Origin: Bacteroidales bacterium
Lineage (GTDB): Bacteria > Bacteroidota > Bacteroidia > Bacteroidales > Bacteroidaceae
DNA: 12,770 nucleotides
Direction of reading: 5' to 3'
Assembly (NCBI GenBank): GCA_030523385.1
Contig: JAUNIV010000032.1
Span: 1-12,770 of the forward strand
Under the pieces are notes generated by a model. The model had not been told where the DNA came from, ran no database searches, and saw only the letters and a program-made list of their open reading frames with translations. A program made the translations under genes and the position numbers. Below, piece by piece: positions 5,479 through 12,770 of the stretch; within the stretch, counting starts at the first letter, position 1; each line of letters starts with the position of its first letter.

Positions 5479-7383
5479 TCATACCGTCTTCCCGAAAGCC
5501 ACGCCGTCTTTCACCCGCACACTCTCTTCGGCAATCAAATAATCAAGGACAGTTTCCGCTTTTCTCCTATCTCCTCCTATGCGTTCCATCAATTCGGCAA
5601 CAGGCAAGGGCTGTTCCTGCAACAAATGTTGCACCTGATTTTCAATGTCTTCAAACTCTCCTTGCCTGATGCCGGAAGGATGGGGCTTGAGACACACATC
5701 GCAGATTCCGCAGTTGTGTCCGTTCTCCTCTCCAAAATACCGAAGCAACATCCGGCTGCGACAGTTTTCATCGCCGGCGGCATACTCCGCCATTGTCTTG
5801 ATGCGGGCGGCATAGCTTTCTTTCCTGTCTTCATATACCTCGCGCGTAAAGATAAGGCGGTTTTTCTCCTGACGCTCGCGCGTGTAGATGATGTAAGGCG
5901 TCTTTTTGTGGGGAATATAGTGCAGGATGCGACGGCGGGTGAGCATCAGCAGCAACTCATAGATGCGTTGGCGAGGGATGCCGGAACGCACCTCCAGCTT
6001 CTCTTCGTCGATATAAGCATAGTCGGTAAACAGCCCGGTGTAGGAACGGAGAATGACGTTTATCAGTTTTTCCGTATCGGCATCGTTCTTCTCCAATTTA
6101 TAGAGTTCGTCGCGACGCAAAGTGAAGATGAGGCGCGAGGCATTGTCCTGTTCGTCGGTATATTCCAGGTATCCGGCACGGGTCAGAATCTTCAGTGCGC
6201 TGTCGGCTTGCACGGGGAAGTGCTTGAATCTGCGGCAAAATTCGTCCAAATCGAAAGCAAAGGTGCATCCCCGCCCGTCGCCCATCGCCATTTGGAAGTA
6301 GAATTGGAGGTCTTCATACACCTTGCGGATGTAATCTTTGTCGGGGAAAGTGTCGGCAATGCGCTTATGGAGCGTGACTTTGTCCATCTTGGCATAGAGC
6401 AACACGGCGTATGCCTTCAGTCCGTCGCGCCCTGCGCGGCCTGCCTCCTGGAAGTAAGCTTCGGGCGAATCGGGCATGTCGATGTGGATAACGATGCGCA
6501 CATCGGGCTTGTCTATTCCCATGCCGAAAGCATTCGTAGCCACCATGACGCGGGTCTCGCCGCTTATCCAGCTTTTCTGCCGCTGGTCTTTCACTTCGTT
6601 GTTCAGTCCGGCATGATAAAAAGTGGCGGTAATGCCTTGGGCCGTCAACAATACGGCCACATCGCGGGTGCGCTTGCGGTTGCGCGTATAGACAATGGCA
6701 CTGCCGCCCACGCTGCGCAAGATATGTAAAAGTTCGTCGATTTTGTTCTCGGTGCGACGCACAATGTATGCCAGGTTCTTACGCTCAAAACTCATGCGGA
6801 ACACGCGGCTGTCCGGGCGGAAAGCCAACCTTAGCTGTATGTCTTTGATGACTTCGGGCGTAGCGGTTGCCGTCAGTGCCAGTACGGGAACGCCTGGCAA
6901 GAGGTCGCGTATCTCGGCTATCTTCAGGTAAGCCGGGCGGAAGTCGTAGCCCCACTGCGAAATGCAGTGAGATTCGTCCACGGTAATCATGCTTACCTTC
7001 ATGCTGCGCAGTTTGGTACGGAATATTTCGGTGTCGAGGCGTTCGGGAGATATATAGAGGAACTTGTAATCGCCGAAGATGCAGTTCTCCAGTGCCACCA
7101 GAATCTCTTCGCGCGTCATGCCCGAATAGACCGCCAATGCTTTGATGCCGCGTTCGCGCAGGTTGCGCACCTGGTCTTTCATAAGCGCAATGAGGGGAGT
7201 AATGACCAGGCACAGCCCTGCCTTCGACAGGGCCGGTACCTGGAAAGTGATTGATTTTCCTCCGCCGGTGGGCATCAGTCCTAAAGTATCGTGCCCACTG
7301 CCAATGCTTTCGATGATTTCGCTTTGTATGCCCCGAAAGTCATCGTATCCCCAATATTGCTTTAAAATATCGCGGTAAGTCAT
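5479..7383 (-). CDS. recQ: RecQ-family ATP-dependent DNA helicase with atypical C-terminal order
   Basis: A 3'-5' superfamily 2 helicase that unwinds DNA ends and forks. The 634 residues carry motif 0 FRGIQSE (16-22), Walker A MPTGGGKS (37-44), the Walker B box DESH (136-139; most RecQs have DEAH) running into the aromatic-rich loop CISQWGYDFRPAY, TATAT (171-175), and the second RecA domain with ATNAFGMGIDKPDVR (282-296) and QEAGRAGRDG (312-321). A full zinc cluster follows (Cys541-x16-Cys558-xx-Cys561-xx-Cys564). In E. coli RecQ this cluster directly follows the helicase core near residue 380. Here about 200 residues with two winged-helix-like stretches (about 375-410 and 460-500) come first. 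No HRDC domain is evident; the last 70 residues look like one more small helix-turn-helix. The symbol refers to the family, since Bacteroidales can carry several RecQ paralogues. The start is three bases from the recJ stop. Confidence 0.92.
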   Translation of the reverse strand: MTYRDILKQYWGYDDFRGIQSEIIESIGSGHDTLGLMPTGGGKSITFQVPALSKAGLCLVITPLIALMKDQVRNLRERGIKALAVYSGMTREEILVALENCIFGDYKFLYISPERLDTEIFRTKLRSMKVSMITVDESHCISQWGYDFRPAYLKIAEIRDLLPGVPVLALTATATPEVIKDIQLRLAFRPDSRVFRMSFERKNLAYIVRRTENKIDELLHILRSVGGSAIVYTRNRKRTRDVAVLLTAQGITATFYHAGLNNEVKDQRQKSWISGETRVMVATNAFGMGIDKPDVRIVIHIDMPDSPEAYFQEAGRAGRDGLKAYAVLLYAKMDKVTLHKRIADTFPDKDYIRKVYEDLQFYFQMAMGDGRGCTFAFDLDEFCRRFKHFPVQADSALKILTRAGYLEYTDEQDNASRLIFTLRRDELYKLEKNDADTEKLINVILRSYTGLFTDYAYIDEEKLEVRSGIPRQRIYELLLMLTRRRILHYIPHKKTPYIIYTRERQEKNRLIFTREVYEDRKESYAARIKTMAEYAAGDENCRSRMLLRYFGEENGHNCGICDVCLKPHPSGIRQGEFEDIENQVQHLLQEQPLPVAELMERIGGDRRKAETVLDYLIAEESVRVKDGVAFGKTV

Positions 7384-7386
7384 GCG

Positions 7387-9108
7387 CTATTCTTCGCTTG
7401 GCTTGATGTCTTCTATCTGCAACTGTACCTCACCCCGCTTGTGCGTATTCTCCTCGATGGTGTAACAGATGTCGAACGAACGCTTGGTCTTGATGTAGCG
7501 CACCTGCGAGCTTTGTCCGAAGGCGATGCCGTTCATGACGTTGTTCGACTTGTTATCGACCAACTCCAGCTTGATGTGTTCCTGGTCGCGCCCTACTACC
7601 TTGCTCGTGCCGTAGTCATAGACATGGTGCGTGCAGAACACGGGCTTATGATTGTCCGGGCCGAAAGGATTGAACTTCTTCAGGTCGGCATAGAACTTCG
7701 ACGTAATGTCGCGGAAATCTATTTCGGCATCGATGTCTATCACGGCGCTGGTCTGCTCGGGTAGGATATGCTCGGTGACATACTCTTCAAATCGGCGGGT
7801 AAACTCTTCCACATTCTCCACCTTCATGGAAAGTCCGGCGGCATAGGTGTGTCCTCCGAAGTTCTCCAGCAAGTCGCGGCAATGTTCTATGGCTTTATAC
7901 ACATCGAATCCCGATACGGAGCGGGCGGAACCGGTAGCCAGGTTGTTGGTACGGGTCAGCACCACAGCCGGACGGTAATAGATTTCCGTCAGCCGGGATG
8001 CCACGATGCCTATCACTCCCTTGTGCCACGCCTCGTTGTAGATGACGATGGTGCGCCGTCCTGCCAGTCCTTTCTGGTTCTCCACTATTCGATTGGCTTC
8101 TTCGGTCATGGTCTTGTCCAGGTCCTTGCGGGTCTCGTTGTACTGGTTAATCTGGTTGGCTTTCTCCAAAGCCGAAGAGAAGTCCTTCTCGATGAGCAGT
8201 GCCACGGCTTCCTTGCCGTTCTGTATGCGTCCCGAAGCATTGATGCGCGGTCCTATCTTGAACACGATATCGCCCACGGTGATTTCTTTTTCGGACAGTC
8301 CGCACACATCAATGATAGCCCGCAACCCCACACTGGGGTTGGAGTTGAGTTGTTTCAGCCCGTGATACGTAAGCACGCGGTTTTCGCCCATAATAGGAAC
8401 AATGTCCGAAGCCACACTGACGGCCACCAAATCCAGCAACGGTGTAAGTTGATGGAACTCGATGCCGTTGTTCAATGCAAAAGCCTGCATGAACTTGAAT
8501 CCCACGCCACACCCCGACAGGTGGTCGTAAGGATAAGTATTGTCCTCCCGCTTGGCATTCAGGATAGCCACCGCAGGCGGCAGCACGGCATCGGGCACGT
8601 GGTGGTCGCATATAATAAAATCGATGCCTTTCTCCTTGGCATAAGCTATCTCATTGACAGCCTTGATGCCACAGTCGAGCACAATCACCAGCTTCACCCC
8701 TGTCTCGTAAGCATAATCCACTCCTTTCACCGACACTCCGTACCCTTCGTTATAACGGTCGGGGATGTAGTAGTCGATGTTGGAATAGAACTGCTGAAGG
8801 AACTTATAGACTAAGGCCACAGCCGTAGTGCCATCCACATCATAATCGCCATAAACCAATATGCGCTCTTTCCGTCCCATAGCCTGATTCAAGCGTTCCA
8901 CAGCAACGGCCATATCCTTCATCAGGAAAGGGTCGTGTAGCTCGCTGAGTTGCGGGCGGAAAAATCGTTTTGCTTCTGCTGCCGAAGTAATTCCCCTTTC
9001 GAGCAACAGTTTACAAAGGATAGGATGCACTCCTACCTCCTTTGCCAATGCTTTAGCTGCTTCTGTTTGTTCGTGGCTTGGAGATTGATAATTCCATTTG
9101 TGATTCAT
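7387..9108 (-). CDS. recJ: single-stranded-DNA-specific exonuclease RecJ
   Basis: A DHH/DHHA1-family 5'-3' exonuclease used in recombination and repair, 573 residues from the chosen start. Visible motifs are DYDVDG (88-93), LDCG (144-147), CDHH (167-170) and the DLVAVSVASD segment (226-235), which together supply the metal-binding Asp and His residues. RINASGR (288-294) follows, then the DHHA1 part with WHKGVIGIVASRL (361-373) and GGHTYAAG (418-425), and a C-terminal OB-like region. The start at 9108 is preferred over the in-frame ATG at 9162, which would add 18 Lys/Arg-rich residues unlike the family N-terminus; the chosen start is preceded by an A-rich leader. A weak -7-like TAACTTTA lies on the minus strand at 9191-9198. 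The stop TAG is three bases before recQ, so the two are very probably one operon. Confidence 0.95.
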   Translation of the reverse strand: MNHKWNYQSPSHEQTEAAKALAKEVGVHPILCKLLLERGITSAAEAKRFFRPQLSELHDPFLMKDMAVAVERLNQAMGRKERILVYGDYDVDGTTAVALVYKFLQQFYSNIDYYIPDRYNEGYGVSVKGVDYAYETGVKLVIVLDCGIKAVNEIAYAKEKGIDFIICDHHVPDAVLPPAVAILNAKREDNTYPYDHLSGCGVGFKFMQAFALNNGIEFHQLTPLLDLVAVSVASDIVPIMGENRVLTYHGLKQLNSNPSVGLRAIIDVCGLSEKEITVGDIVFKIGPRINASGRIQNGKEAVALLIEKDFSSALEKANQINQYNETRKDLDKTMTEEANRIVENQKGLAGRRTIVIYNEAWHKGVIGIVASRLTEIYYRPAVVLTRTNNLATGSARSVSGFDVYKAIEHCRDLLENFGGHTYAAGLSMKVENVEEFTRRFEEYVTEHILPEQTSAVIDIDAEIDFRDITSKFYADLKKFNPFGPDNHKPVFCTHHVYDYGTSKVVGRDQEHIKLELVDNKSNNVMNGIAFGQSSQVRYIKTKRSFDICYTIEENTHKRGEVQLQIEDIKPSEE

Positions 9109-9211
9109 TTTATATATTGTTTTTTTCTTTTTCCGTTCACAGCGTGAGACTTTTCTTCTCACCGGGCTTATACAACGCCCATTTAATCGGTAAAGTTAGA
9201 AAAAAACAAAT

Positions 9212-9254
9212 AAAAAAACCGTTAATTCTATATATATTTTATAGAATTAACGGT
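9212..9254 (-). terminator. intrinsic terminator of the C1 peptidase transcript
   Basis: On the minus strand the arms are CCGTTAATTCTATA and TATAGAATTAACGG (9240-9253 and 9219-9232) around a 7-base loop, extended by one A-T pair to 15 bp. A run of seven T follows (9218-9212). It lies 25 bases after the peptidase stop. It separates the peptidase unit from recJ-recQ. Confidence 0.9.
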
Positions 9255-9278
9255 AAGTAGCTATTTAGCAAGAATTTA

Positions 9279-10487
9279 TTAGATTCCTAACTTCTTGGCA
9301 ATATCTTTCGGGATAGCATTTTTGTTCACCACGATGTTCATGGTTTTGTAGCGCACGAATGCTTTGGATGCATACCAAACGCCGTCATACTTTCCGCTCT
9401 TTCCCCATGAGTTCTTTACCATGTAGTATTCATTGCCTTCCTGGTCTTTGGCAATACCGTAAATCTGCATACCGTGGTCGTCGGTAGTTTCCCAATTATC
9501 GTAGGCTTCCTGACGTTCTTCCTGTGTGCACCATTTCTGAGGCTGGGGCTTGGTGTTCAGTTTCTTTTCTTCGGGTTTCAGCTTCAGCCAGTGTGCCATG
9601 TCCGAACCGCTCAGTTCCTGCACCTTCTCTGCATCGGGCAATACGGCAATACCGTCGCGGGTAAATCCTTGTTCGCTCACGTCAGAACCCCATGCAATGG
9701 AGTAACCGGTGTTGATGGCATTATCAAATACAGCCATCAGCTCGTCGATAGGCAGATTGTATGACAGTCCGTGACGCCAGTTGTCCTGCACTTCAACCGG
9801 GAATTGAGTGTAGAAAGGACGGTGAGTGAATGAAGTCAGTGATACATAGTCATCCGGATTCAATCCTGTAGATTCAAAGAAGCTCTGCGGAGTATATTCC
9901 TTGCCTTTGTAAGTGAACTTCTCAGGACATTTGCCCAAATAGATGTCGTGGATGGATTCGATGGCTTTCTTCCACAACGGATTGCGGTCCTTATCGGTCT
10001 GGAGCTTGCGCAACTTGCCTTTGGCGATGGCTGCTACTACGGCATCAGACACGGCAGTCAGTTCGGTATGGTTGCTCAGCGTATCGCCATACATCACACC
10101 CGGACGCATTTCTTCTTCGGGAACCAATCCGAAAGCCTTCATGCCATAAATCACATCATAGAAAGAACCTCCCTGAGAGAAAGAAACATCTCCGTGTGTG
10201 CGAACGGCTGCATCGGCACGATCCTGATAGGTCTTATGCACGATGTACATTTCAGAAAGGTCGTATTCGCCTTTACCCATGCGCAGCAATTCCGATTCCA
10301 GGAATGCCATGGTAGAATAGCACCAGCAAGTTCCGGCACGATTCTGATTCTTGATGGAAGTAATGGGAACTTCTTTCACTGTGGTAAATACAAAACCTTC
10401 TTCTTTCGGTTCTTCTGTTTTGGTTTCCTGTGCCACCATGCTCATTGAGAACAGGCCCAAAGCGGCTAACAATGTAAATCTCTTCAT
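9279..10487 (-). CDS. exported C1 family cysteine peptidase, bleomycin hydrolase / aminopeptidase C-like
   Basis: A 402-residue papain-clan peptidase. The N-terminus MKRFTLLAALGLFSMSMVAQ is a typical Sec signal peptide (likely cut after Ala19). It has no lipobox cysteine, so it is probably periplasmic or secreted. The catalytic set is complete: oxyanion Gln48 and nucleophile Cys54 in QNRAGTCWCYS, His338 in DDHGMQI and Asn359 in KNSWG. The long region between Cys and His, the DHGM and NSWG contexts, and SYNLPIDELMAVFDNAI (242-258) point to the C1B bleomycin hydrolase/PepC branch rather than classical papain. Characterised members of that branch are mostly cytosolic aminopeptidases of about 450 residues, so an exported, shorter version is notable. 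It lies 33 bases downstream of the aminopeptidase P gene with no promoter seen between them, suggesting one transcript, and ends at a strong terminator. Confidence 0.9.
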   Translation of the reverse strand: MKRFTLLAALGLFSMSMVAQETKTEEPKEEGFVFTTVKEVPITSIKNQNRAGTCWCYSTMAFLESELLRMGKGEYDLSEMYIVHKTYQDRADAAVRTHGDVSFSQGGSFYDVIYGMKAFGLVPEEEMRPGVMYGDTLSNHTELTAVSDAVVAAIAKGKLRKLQTDKDRNPLWKKAIESIHDIYLGKCPEKFTYKGKEYTPQSFFESTGLNPDDYVSLTSFTHRPFYTQFPVEVQDNWRHGLSYNLPIDELMAVFDNAINTGYSIAWGSDVSEQGFTRDGIAVLPDAEKVQELSGSDMAHWLKLKPEEKKLNTKPQPQKWCTQEERQEAYDNWETTDDHGMQIYGIAKDQEGNEYYMVKNSWGKSGKYDGVWYASKAFVRYKTMNIVVNKNAIPKDIAKKLGI

Positions 10488-10520
10488 TTGTATTATTAAT
10501 CTTTGATGTTATGATTCTTA

Positions 10521-11912
10521 TTATTCGTTCATGATTGCTTCTACCTCTTCTATCGTGATAGGTATCTTCTTTTCTCCGGTGAACCGTGAGCCTTCCGGCG
10601 TAATTAGGATGTCGTCTTCCAAACGCACACCTCCAAAGTCCTTAAAGCTGTCGATGGCATCGTAGTTCAAGAAATCTGTGTGCATCTTCTCGGCTCTCCA
10701 TTTGTCTATCAGTGCCGGAATGAAATAGCAGCCAGGTTCGTCGGTGATGACAAAACCTTCCTGCAAACGGCGTCCCATACGCAAAGAAGCCAGTCCAAAC
10801 TGTGAAGACGGACGGATTTCATCGTCATATCCCACATAAATCTGTCCCAAATCTTCCATGTCGTGCACGTCAAGTCCCATCATGTGGCCCAATCCGTGAG
10901 GCAAGAACAAGGCATGTGCTCCGGCAGCCACGGCATCATCTACGTTGCCTTTCATCAGTCCCAAATCTTTCAGTCCCTGAGCCAGTACCTTGCAGACCTC
11001 CTGATGGACGGACATATAGGTTACTCCCGGACGGGCTATTTCCAAAGCCTTGTCATGGCAGGCCAATACAATGCTATATACATCTTTCTGCCTTCCTTCA
11101 AACTTGCCGCCCACCGGCACGGTACGTGTGTGGTCGGAACAATAATTCGTCATCCGTTCGGCTCCGGCATCGGTCAGCATCATACGCCCTACCTCCAGTG
11201 TATGACTGTGGTCGTGATTATGCAAGGTTTCGCCGTGCTGAGTCAAGATGATTGGGAAAGACACCATACTGCCATACGAAGCAGCAATGCCTTCCAACAC
11301 ACCGGCAATATATTGTTCCTGCACACCCGGCTTGCAAAGGCGCATGGCTGCGGTGTGCATCTCATAACCGATGTTGCAGGCCAAATCTATCTCAGCAATC
11401 TCACAAGCTTCCTTTATGGAGCGCAAATCGACCACTGCCTTAATCAACTCTACCGAAGCATACTTCTTCACTTGAGAAGCGCGTATGCCGGTCAGTTCTT
11501 CCAGCAGCAGCATGTTGTCATAGCGATAAGGAGGAAGGAAATGTACTTTCCGGCCTTGAGCCACTGCTTTAGCCACCACCTCTTTCAGTTGGGCGAAAGG
11601 AAAACTCTTCTCCACTCCTACTCTGGCAGCCAAATCCTTCACGCTGGGTTGGGGACCCATCCAGATGATGTCGTCCATATCTACATCATCGCCAAAGAAA
11701 TAGTCCTCACCGGCTTCCACATCCATCACTCCGGCATATCCGGGATGCGAATGTCCAAAGAAATACAGGAAAGAACTGTCCTGACGGAACTTATAGGTAT
11801 TGTCCGGATAATTGGCCGGTGCTTCATTATTGCCTAAAATAAGAATGATACCGCTCTGCACTTTACTTCGGAGTGCCTGGCGGCGACGTTGATAAGTTGC
11901 GGATTCAAACAT
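10521..11912 (-). CDS. aminopeptidase P family metallopeptidase (M24B, Xaa-Pro aminopeptidase)
   Basis: Removes the first residue from peptides with proline in second position. The 463 residues include an N-terminal creatinase-like domain (about 1-165, with SSFLYFFGHSHPGY at 46-59) and a C-terminal pita-bread catalytic domain. All five dinuclear metal ligands are visible: Asp248 (LTDAGAE), Asp260 (CSDHTRT), His343 (HGLGHMMGLDVHD), Glu392 (TDEPGCYF) and Glu432 (GVRLEDDILIT). No signal peptide is present, so it should act in the cytosol. Length and domain order match bacterial PepP. It heads a probable two-gene unit with the exported C1 peptidase 33 bases downstream and has a -7 box at 11954-11961. 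Confidence 0.95.
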   Translation of the reverse strand: MFESATYQRRRQALRSKVQSGIILILGNNEAPANYPDNTYKFRQDSSFLYFFGHSHPGYAGVMDVEAGEDYFFGDDVDMDDIIWMGPQPSVKDLAARVGVEKSFPFAQLKEVVAKAVAQGRKVHFLPPYRYDNMLLLEELTGIRASQVKKYASVELIKAVVDLRSIKEACEIAEIDLACNIGYEMHTAAMRLCKPGVQEQYIAGVLEGIAASYGSMVSFPIILTQHGETLHNHDHSHTLEVGRMMLTDAGAERMTNYCSDHTRTVPVGGKFEGRQKDVYSIVLACHDKALEIARPGVTYMSVHQEVCKVLAQGLKDLGLMKGNVDDAVAAGAHALFLPHGLGHMMGLDVHDMEDLGQIYVGYDDEIRPSSQFGLASLRMGRRLQEGFVITDEPGCYFIPALIDKWRAEKMHTDFLNYDAIDSFKDFGGVRLEDDILITPEGSRFTGEKKIPITIEEVEAIMNE

Positions 11913-11953
11913 GATATTATTTTATTTTTAATAGATTTCTTGATTATTTCTCG

Positions 11954-11961
11954 CAAATGTA
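11954..11961 (-). promoter_or_regulatory. -7 box of the aminopeptidase P / C1 peptidase unit
   Basis: On the minus strand TACATTTG matches TAnnTTTG exactly, 41 bases before the start codon at 11912. The -33 region shows no TTTG at the usual spacing, so only half of the promoter is supported. No hairpin separates marC from this site, so some read-through from marC is possible. Confidence 0.5.
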
Positions 11962-12005
11962 GCGATTATATTTTTAAATACCGCTGCTTTCTGCCACATA
12001 TTTTT

Positions 12006-12650
12006 CTACATCCTGCTCATCTGAATCACATCTATCAGGATAGGTTTCAGACCGCTCACGAAACATTCCACCGCTATCACCATCAGGATAAGTCCCATCA
12101 GACGCATCATCACGTTGTTTCCTGTTTCACCCAAAATGGAAACCAGCTTCGTGGAAGCTCTCAGTATGAGATAGGTAATGAAATAAATAAGTGCTATCAT
12201 CCCCACCAGGACTCCCTTCATCGCCCATGTATTAGCGTCATCCATCATCATAATGCCATTGGCAATAGCACCGGGTCCGCAAAGCATAGGAATGGAAAGC
12301 GGGGTAATCGAAATATCGTTGGCATAGGTCTTGATTTCTTCATCCTTCAGCTTGGTATTAGTAAACCGTGCCTGCAACATGTCATAACCAATCTTCAGAA
12401 TGATAAAGCCGGCAGCTATACGAAAACCATTGGTAGAGATACCGAAGAACTTAAACAGGAATTGCCCCGAAAAGGTAAAAGCCAAAAGGGTTATAAACGA
12501 GATTATTGTGGCACGCTTCACTATGCGACACCTTTCTTCTTCGTCCATGCCCTTGGTCATGGTCAAAAACACGGGCATAGTGCCCAACGGATTCGTCAAG
12601 GTGAAAAAAGAAGTAAAACACAACAACGCAAAAGGCAATAGTGTTTCCAT
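12006..12650 (-). CDS. MarC family (UPF0056) integral membrane protein
   Basis: A 214-residue inner-membrane protein with about six hydrophobic segments (roughly 4-25, 45-65, 70-92, 117-137, 144-165, 180-205). It matches the MarC/NAAT family by the first-segment TNPLGTMPVFL (19-29), the repeat-like ITPLSIPMLCGPGAIA (115-130) containing a second Pro-rich turn, and NNVMMRLMGLILMVIAVE (178-195) near the end. Length fits the family (about 200-220). The family was once linked to multiple antibiotic resistance through the mar locus, but that role has not held up and the transported substrate is generally unknown; some archaeal relatives are reported amino-acid transporters. It has its own promoter (12678-12708) and is followed by aminopeptidase P after 93 bases. 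Confidence 0.92.
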   Translation of the reverse strand: METLLPFALLCFTSFFTLTNPLGTMPVFLTMTKGMDEEERCRIVKRATIISFITLLAFTFSGQFLFKFFGISTNGFRIAAGFIILKIGYDMLQARFTNTKLKDEEIKTYANDISITPLSIPMLCGPGAIANGIMMMDDANTWAMKGVLVGMIALIYFITYLILRASTKLVSILGETGNNVMMRLMGLILMVIAVECFVSGLKPILIDVIQMSRM

Positions 12651-12677
12651 ATTTAATTATAATTTTAGGTTAGTCAG

Positions 12678-12708
12678 CAAAAGTACGGTTTAATTGGGAG
12701 ATAAACAA
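12678..12708 (-). promoter_or_regulatory. Bacteroidota-type promoter of the marC-family gene
   Basis: On the minus strand TACTTTTG (12678-12685) matches the -7 consensus TAnnTTTG, and a TTG (12706-12708) lies 20 bases upstream at the -33 position. The -7 box is 27 bases before the ATG. Confidence 0.7.
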
Positions 12709-12719
12709 TAAGTATATAT

Positions 12720-12757
12720 AAAAAAAGTTCCCCTTGATTATAGAATCAAGAGGAACT
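12720..12757 (-). terminator. intrinsic terminator of a gene beyond the right edge
   Basis: Read on the minus strand, arms AGTTCCTCTTGAT (12745-12757) and ATCAAGGGGAACT (12726-12738) pair with one T-G wobble. One more A-T pair extends the stem and leaves a 4-base loop. A run of T follows (12725-12720). It ends a minus-strand gene lying to the right of 12770 and insulates the marC-family promoter. Confidence 0.88.
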
Positions 12758-12770
12758 CCGGATAAAACGG

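Noticed and set aside
5626..6729. Long open frame on the plus strand opposite recQ (367 codons)
   Set aside because: It is a shadow of the codon pattern of recQ. It has no recognisable domain, and the recQ strand has full catalytic motifs.
7768..8814. Long open frame on the plus strand opposite recJ (348 codons)
   Set aside because: It is antisense to well-conserved RecJ motifs and has no domain signature, so it is treated as a shadow frame.
9109..9162. N-terminal extension of RecJ from the ATG at 9162
   Set aside because: It would add 18 mostly basic residues encoded by the A-rich leader and not seen in RecJ proteins; the start at 9108 fits the family.
10863..11837. Open frame on the plus strand opposite aminopeptidase P (324 codons)
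   Set aside because: It is antisense to all five metal-ligand motifs of PepP and has no domain signature.
1..12770. Mobile elements, CRISPR arrays, phage genes or a defence island
   Set aside because: No transposase, integrase, regularly spaced repeat, toxin-antitoxin pair or defence domain was found; the complete protein genes can be assigned to housekeeping or conserved families.

Overview
This window looks like an ordinary core-genome stretch from a member of the Bacteroidales, probably Bacteroides, Phocaeicola or a close relative. Three things suggest this. Several genes and the tRNA pair are preceded by Bacteroidota-type -7 boxes (TAnnTTTG). Starts are preceded by A/T-rich leaders without a Shine-Dalgarno. 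The gene set includes forms typical of this phylum, such as a 632-residue LptF/LptG permease and a START-like domain protein. I saw no phage, transposon, CRISPR array, toxin-antitoxin pair or defence island.

Layout, left to right. At 1-212 two nearly identical CAT-anticodon tRNA genes lie on the minus strand; the left one runs off the window, and both probably use the promoter at 234-264. A divergent A/T-rich gap with two adjacent dyads leads to a small START-like protein gene on the plus strand (461-847). Also on the plus strand are an LPS-export permease (932-2830) and ribBA (2832-4046), one base apart. A class I aminotransferase (4130-5323) follows under what is probably its own promoter. 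The convergent gap 5324-5478 holds a perfect 13-bp GC-rich palindrome and A/T-rich dyads.

From 5479 to the right end everything reads on the minus strand, so transcription runs right to left. The order of transcription is marC; then an aminopeptidase P gene and an exported C1 peptidase gene, ending in a clear intrinsic terminator at 9212-9254; then recJ and recQ, three bases apart. A second intrinsic terminator at 12720-12757 ends a gene that lies beyond the right edge.

How the genes fit together. RecJ (5'-3' single-strand exonuclease) and the RecQ-type helicase form a plausible co-translated end-processing pair. The aminopeptidase P and the exported cysteine peptidase form a peptide-breakdown unit. 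The lptF-ribBA pair joins envelope LPS transport to flavin synthesis by close spacing, with no obvious functional link. The points most worth a second look are the RecQ domain order (zinc cluster about 200 residues later than usual), the enlarged LptF-type permease, the secreted bleomycin-hydrolase-like peptidase, and the palindrome at 5338-5367, which may belong to a dispersed repeat family. I found no convincing evidence of a wholly new system.
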